Of a DNA stretch of 64,000 nucleotides, positions 59,076 through 64,000 are shown piece after piece. Source of the stretch: Alviniconcha marisindica (lineage: Eukaryota; Mollusca; Gastropoda; Provannidae); contig JABMCL010002924.1 of NCBI GenBank assembly GCA_018857735.1, forward strand, positions 124,001-188,000, written 5' to 3'. The position numbers and the translations under genes are program-made. Numbering within the stretch: the first letter of the stretch is position 1; each line of letters begins with the position of its first letter. The notes below the pieces were generated by a model. The model was given only the letters and a program-made list of their open reading frames with translations. It did not search any database and had not been told where the DNA came from.

Positions 59076-59649
59076 AATCCTTGACATGTGCTCACATAAC
59101 AAAATATCTTTGTTTTGCAAAAGCAGATGCATAACCTTTAGTCATGAAATTAAATTACTGTGTGGTAGACAACTTATATGTTGTGCTGTCAGTAAAATAA
59201 GCATTTCAGCTTATGAGTGTATTCAGTATCTACCATGGGGCTCCCTGCTACAACTTTTAGAGGGTCCCTGTGCAGTTTTAATAGGTCAAGTATAACACCA
59301 AACAGCAGTTGTGCAGAAGTATAAGATATTTTTTATTGTCCTCATAAAGCTTACAAGAAAATTTGGGTGTGGTGTAGCCTAATAATCATCACAACAAATA
59401 AAAACACATTAATAGTTCAAACATTTCACACGCACACACACACACACTATTACCAAACATACACACTATGCCACACATACACCACACCATACATGCATAC
59501 AAACTGTAGCACACATACACTATACCACACATACAACACACACACATGCACTATGCTCCGAGCAGCAGAGATAAACCAACATGAGCTACAATAATGAAGC
59601 AACATGATCAATGAAATAACTACCAATATACAAAAGCTTTAATAAAATA

Positions 59650-61545
59650 AAATAAATCATTGTCCAACTGTACACAACAGCTGACAAAACTCTCTCATTA
59701 CTCATCATCTGGCAGTAGCACTGAAAAGCTGGATTACTGTTGGCAAAAATGAGTTCTTAAAACTGTTCATCCTGGCCTTGATCAGTTGATGGAGATGAAC
59801 TGCTTTGTTGAGGTGCGCCTAGGAGCACAATGCTGTATGGAGAAGGTGAGTACTGTGCCATCACTCAGGACTGTTATCAATCCACAGATGTCAGTAGATA
59901 ACTGGATGTCATGTCTGGTGATTTTCCTGTTGGCAGTTGTACTGCGGTTCAGTCTTTCCGAGTGGCTGTCCTGGTGTTGGTGTAGTAAGAAGCCTGGCTG
60001 TACAGAAGGGAGCTCTGAACCACTGACATCAGTCAGAGGAGGCAGAGTAAGATGCTGTTGAACCTAAAGTTCTTCACCTTCTGCAGGAACTACATTTACT
60101 GGCTGGCTTGCTTGTGGGCATGCTTCCATGTTGGCTGTTCATTCCAGCCTGTTGTCAATCACTGTGTTGAAATATTTGTACTGCTTGATGGTGCATACTT
60201 CCTCACCTTTGGTCACAGAGGTGGCTTAATGCTGTAGACTCAAGAGATCACTGTCAGGTTAACCTCCATCACCAGCAGGTTCTTGATAAAAAGGTGGGGC
60301 TGTCTTGTGTTGAAGACATTTGAGAAATCAACAAACAGCACTCTGGCGAACATCCTAGGTCTGTCAAGGTGAAGGCACAGTTTATGTAACAGGGTCAGAA
60401 TGTCATCTTCTGTGTTTCTGTTCTTACAGTAGGCAAAGGGGGTCTTGGTGTTTGGTGGTTTCTGATCTCAAGTGCTTGAGGACAATCTTCTCTGCGCACT
60501 TGAAGGCGATTAAAGTCAGTGCCACTGGTCTATAGTCATTCAGGTGGCTAGGTGATCGTTTCTTTGGGATTGGCATTATGGTTGACATCTTCCAGATTTT
60601 TGGACTATGCCCTTCATTGAAGGACCTGGAGCAGCTCAGTAAAAGTGAGAGCAAGAGAATCACTGCACAGCTTCAGTCTTACTGCTGACCTTGTTGGGCT
60701 TTTGTCGTGTGCTCCTGGAGATGTTCCTAAAGTCAAGATGCATATCCTCATTTTGTTGATGACAAATGAGATCCAAACACATAAACGGTTCAAAAGAACA
60801 CTATTTATTGGGACAAGGCAAAACCAGCATTGATGACAAATGGCCGAGCTGGCTGGTCTTGAATGGAGAAACCATTGCCTGTGTTTGCTGAGTGTAGAAG
60901 TCTCATTCGTCAAAGTGGGTGTAGAAAACATTTAGATTGTTGGCTAGTTTCTGTCACTGGCTGCCTGGAGACCGCCCTTCTTTCCTTTGTAGCCTGTGAT
61001 GGTCTTTATGTTCTCCCGTAACGAGTGTCTGGAGTCACTGCTGAACATTTTCTTCAACCTTGGAAGCAAATTTCCTTTTGTCAGTCTGGATTTTTCCTAT
61101 TGTTCTTCTCCTTGAATGCTTTCTATCATGTAACATAGCTTTAAGTTCTTTAGTCACCCATGGCTCGGAATTGTGGTAGAGTTTCAATTCCTTGGTTTCA
61201 AGACATACATTGGAGCAGAAGTTGATGTAGCTGGAGATCACGTCCGCTGCAGCACCAAGTGAGCTGCCATCCTACCAAAAACATGCTACTGTTGGTGCAC
61301 TCAGAGCAGCCATTCAGGGTCTCTATAGCGTCCTTACTCCAAGTCTTGACTGCTCTGATGGCAGGCATGGAGCATTTCAACTTCTGCCTGTACACCAGCA
61401 TCAGTTGCACCACTGGTTGTTGATGTGATCAGACCTTCCAAGACCAAGGAGCGGGCGTGACTGAAAGCACCCTCAATGTTTCTGTAGCAAAAATGATCAT
61501 CTGTTTCCTGTGTTTGACGCTCTAATTTTGATATCTGTTGCACCC
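59650..61545 (-). mobile_element. Rex1/Babar-like LINE polyprotein, antisense
   Basis: Minus strand, in order: RQTQETDDHFCYRN, SEPWVTKELKAMLHDRKHS (linker), FNEGHSPKIWKMSTIMPIPK, LNDYRPVALTLIAFKCAEKI (RT), FAYCKNRNTEDDILTLLHKL, FARVLFVDFSNVFNTRQPHL (motif A, FVDFS), then VNHCVEIFVLL-like and LPPLTDVSGSELPSVQPGFL, the position of the C-terminal region. Stops and frameshifts abound. A fragment of foldback type 2 is nested at about 60768-60835. Clade is inferred from the RT motif wording. Confidence 0.75.
60768..60835. repeat. Foldback type 2 fragment nested in a LINE
   Basis: gagatccaaacacataaacgg, ttcaaaagaacactatttat and tgggacaaggcaaaacc match the left arm at 39337-39400. The LINE frame is broken here. 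Confidence 0.75.
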
Positions 61546-61625
61546 ACATGTTACCGCAGTAGGATGTAAAAGATCCTGGTCATTCTGCCAAAAGTGTAGG
61601 TGACAGGTAACAGCACGTTTGTGTG
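61535..61625 (+). mobile_element. SINE family 1, body fragment
   Basis: tgcacccacatgttaccgcag, taggatgtaaaagatcctgg, tcattctgccaaaagtgtag match 47425-47490. Followed at 61700-61770 by a LINE-like end (cagcgctttgagaca). Confidence 0.7.
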
Positions 61626-61779
61626 CATACATCTTGTGTGTACATTATGTGTTAGCCATGTGTTAAATTGATGACAGTCTATGGCTCAATGTACATTATG
61701 TGTATTATGTTTGTTCAGCGCTTTGAGACATTATTTTAGGACTGTATAGAGTAGTAGTATATATATATAATGCAGGAGA

Positions 61780-62460
61780 CAAACTTTGTTTTTGTGTGTG
61801 CATTTTTGCTTATTTTTTCCCCTCCTGGTAAGTTTTCCCATGCCTCAACAATCATTTCCTGGTTTGGGGTTGTTGTTTTTACCCTTCAGTCTAACTAGTT
61901 ATAGTTTCTCTCCTTTGAAAAGTCACTATAATATTTTAAAAAGTTATTTTAAGAATGTAGTGGTCAGTGTTAGGCTTTGTAAAGATTTTAAAATTACCAT
62001 GTTCATTGAGTGTGGTTTTCTACAGTTGACTAGTTTATTCAGTCATGATTTTAAAATCAGCTTGATCACTTTTGCAATTGTTTCATTAAATATGTATTAG
62101 TATAGTTTAGAGCAAAAACAACAACTCAGCATTATTACAAGTAACAGTTTTTCTTGTGTGACTTGTGCGTGAGAGAGTTTATTTTCAAATCATAATTATT
62201 TTGTATTACAAGTAGCTTTTTTGTTTTTATTCTGAAAGAATAAGCATAGATTTTTTTATTCGTAAGCATACAGAATTTGTCCTATATTTTGGGCACAAAG
62301 CCAGTTAATAAAATGATTGGATTCTTGGAGTGTGTGTGTGTAAGCTGTATGAAGTATGGGGTTAAAATAGACTTGTAAACTTGTAAAATATAGTTTACAG
62401 AATCACTAATAACACGTTTGAATACAGAAAATAAATTTCTAGTTGGATACAAAAACTAAG
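61780..62460. other. Downstream sequence, no recognised gene
   Basis: AT-rich with AATAAA motifs (for example near 62309 and 62430). May include 3' UTR of the gene or intergenic DNA; the sequence does not decide. Confidence 0.35.
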
Positions 62461-62467
62461 TGGAATA

Positions 62468-62563
62468 GAAACTAAATTTCAAGGATTTTGTCTTTCCCAA
62501 ACAGAACTAAGATGCCTATCTTAGTTCTGTTTGGGAAAGACAAAATCCTTGAAATTTAGTTTC
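62468..62563. repeat. Perfect hairpin, 46-bp arms, 4-bp loop
   Basis: The arm from gaaactaaatttcaaggatt through cagaactaagat (62468-62513) is exactly complemented at 62518-62563, with loop gcct. No mismatch was found on reading both arms. Confidence 0.95.
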
Positions 62564-63189
62564 GCAATCACTACATGTATACTGCAGTGTGATTCTAACA
62601 TCATTTTTAGCTGGGCTTTCTGTATGCATAAATCATGGCATCATGTGCTTTTTTTGCTTTTGTTTTTAGAAACATAATGTCCAGTAAGATGGCAAAAAAT
62701 AAACATGATCCAATTTGAAGCATTCAGTAGTGTGCAGAGAAATACAAATTCTGCAAGACTGGTCATTGCTGGGATGTGGAAAGCGGCATTCATGCTTACG
62801 CTTGCCTAGAGTGCAACCCATGCATTCATGAGCACAGTGTGTTTACATTTTGAGCATTTGTGGGTGGTATGGTGCACCAACACTGTCCTAGGCCCCCAAA
62901 CCAACTGCTGCTGATTGCTGTTCAGCAACAGGCCTGGAACTTGATCCTGATGTTTACACTTTTGCACAGTTCAGTGTCCAGTGAGGACATGCTGAAGAGA
63001 CATTTGATGTCAACACTTTTCTTGGTTAAGTGTCAGTAACACAATATTGTGCACAATAGATCAAAATTACAGTGCCCTCATATTGACTCATGCCTTAAAA
63101 ATCAAGAATATTTATTTGTCCTCTGCAAACACAGGAAATTTGAATTATAGTCATGAGCAAAATAAAACTTAATAGTGTAGTGCACTAAC

Positions 63190-63533
63190 TATCACACACA
63201 CACACACATTCTGCTAAAATGTGCTAGTCAGTTTAGTCACAGATTAAAATTACAACTGTTAAGACACATGCACCCTCATACATCTATCTCTTTCTCTCAC
63301 TCACTAATACACCCACATAGCAACCCCCCCCCCCCCCCCCCAACACACTCACACACACAAGCTCCATGTACACATTCTGCTTATTTTAGAATGTAGAAAT
63401 AAATCTAGGCACATATTAAGAGTACAACTATTAAAATGACTCACACACACACAACCTGTATGTATGCATTGTGCTTATTTTAAAATGTACAAATAAATTT
63501 GGGCACAGCTTAAGAGTGCAACTATTACAACAA

Positions 63534-63570
<37 letters not shown>

Positions 63571-63625
63571 ACCTGCATGTATACATTCTGCTTATTTTAA
63601 AATGTACAAATAATTTTTCCTAAAT
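63190..63625. repeat. Tandem repeat of about 95-118 bp units, linked to CA tracts
   Basis: Three units begin acaagctccatgtacacat (63356), acaacctgtatgtatgcat (63451) and acaacctgcatgtatacat (63569), each with ctgcttattttaaaatgtac, aaataaat, gggcaca, and then a CA/CT tract. A weaker unit precedes at about 63195. A poly(C) run lies at about 63325-63342. Confidence 0.85.
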
Positions 63626-64000
63626 CAAGTTCAGTATTAATGTTGTTGGTCTTTTGCAAAATAGTTGCTGAATGAAATATAAAAGTTACATTGCATTTCA
63701 TGAAATGAAGTTGCAGAATTTTGGCCTCTTGATATACATGTAACAGAGCCATATGCTACCATGATCGCATGGGATCAGGCATTCATGTGATGCCTGCACT
63801 GTTGTATTGTTTTAACTCCACTGTATGACTGAGCATGTCAAGGGAACTCGCTACAATGCTAAAAAGATGCTTTTGAGGTTTTTTTTTAATAACTCATCTT
63901 TGTGGGAGCAGCCATTTACATGACCATACCACATTTTGAGCTCAGCTGTAATATTATCACAAAGGTTAGCACACAGCGTCTCACATATGGATGTTTATAT

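Overview
This 64 kb window is eukaryotic genomic DNA, most likely from a mollusc and probably a gastropod. There are no operons or dense open reading frames. It holds one widely spaced spliced gene on the + strand, in an AT-rich background packed with (CA)n microsatellites, LINE remnants, tRNA-derived SINEs, foldback elements and a divergent repeat of the kind common in molluscan introns. The mollusc assignment is an inference from repeat style, not from a database match.

The gene. Sixteen exons can be joined between 4499 and 59075. All have AG acceptors and GT donors. Every exon phase matches the next, and together they give an open frame of 938 codons plus a stop, with the first codon completed by an exon beyond (or unrecognised near) the left edge. 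The N-terminal part is low-complexity and Ser/Pro-rich. It is followed by coiled-coil segments, a block rich in SP/TP sites, more coiled coil, and a conserved basic C-terminus ending at 59072. I read it, with moderate confidence, as the MPHOSPH9 (M-phase phosphoprotein 9) orthologue, a centrosome/centriole-associated coiled-coil protein. Introns are 0.8 to 9 kb; coding sequence is about 4 % of the window.

Introns, left to right. 0-4.5 kb: two sense-strand CR1/L2-type LINE 3' halves, then an antisense LINE 3' end. 5-9 kb: SINE and LINE fragments. 9.2-15.7 kb: an LINE 3' end, a complete but decayed I-superfamily-like LINE (gag-like zinc-knuckle ORF1, endonuclease, RT, RNase H) bounded by a 13-bp target-site duplication, and a candidate solo LTR. 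16-22 kb: molluscan repeat copies, a foldback element and an antisense LINE. 23-27.2 kb: an RNase H-bearing LINE remnant, an antisense LINE split by a 1.55 kb insertion, and a second I-like LINE 3' end. 27.8-29.9 kb: a terminal-inverted-repeat DNA transposon carrying a broken THAP-domain ORF. 31-34 kb: an interrupted SINE and an antisense LINE. 35-36.6 kb: a LINE end with a perfect hairpin, and minisatellites. 39.3-42 kb: a foldback element and a dense array of the divergent repeat. 42-44.7 kb: a second, internally rearranged copy of the I-like LINE with its own 13-bp target-site duplication. 45-51.7 kb: minisatellites, two oppositely oriented SINEs, an antisense LINE and a foldback element. 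54-58.9 kb: antisense LINE, a second SINE family, and a minisatellite next to the last exon.

Downstream of the gene (59.1-64 kb): an antisense LINE, a 46-bp perfect-arm hairpin and a tandem repeat of about 100 bp. No rRNA, CRISPR, prokaryotic element or independent second host gene was found. The notable biology is mobile-element structure: nested insertions, foldbacks, internally rearranged LINE copies and a THAP transposon.
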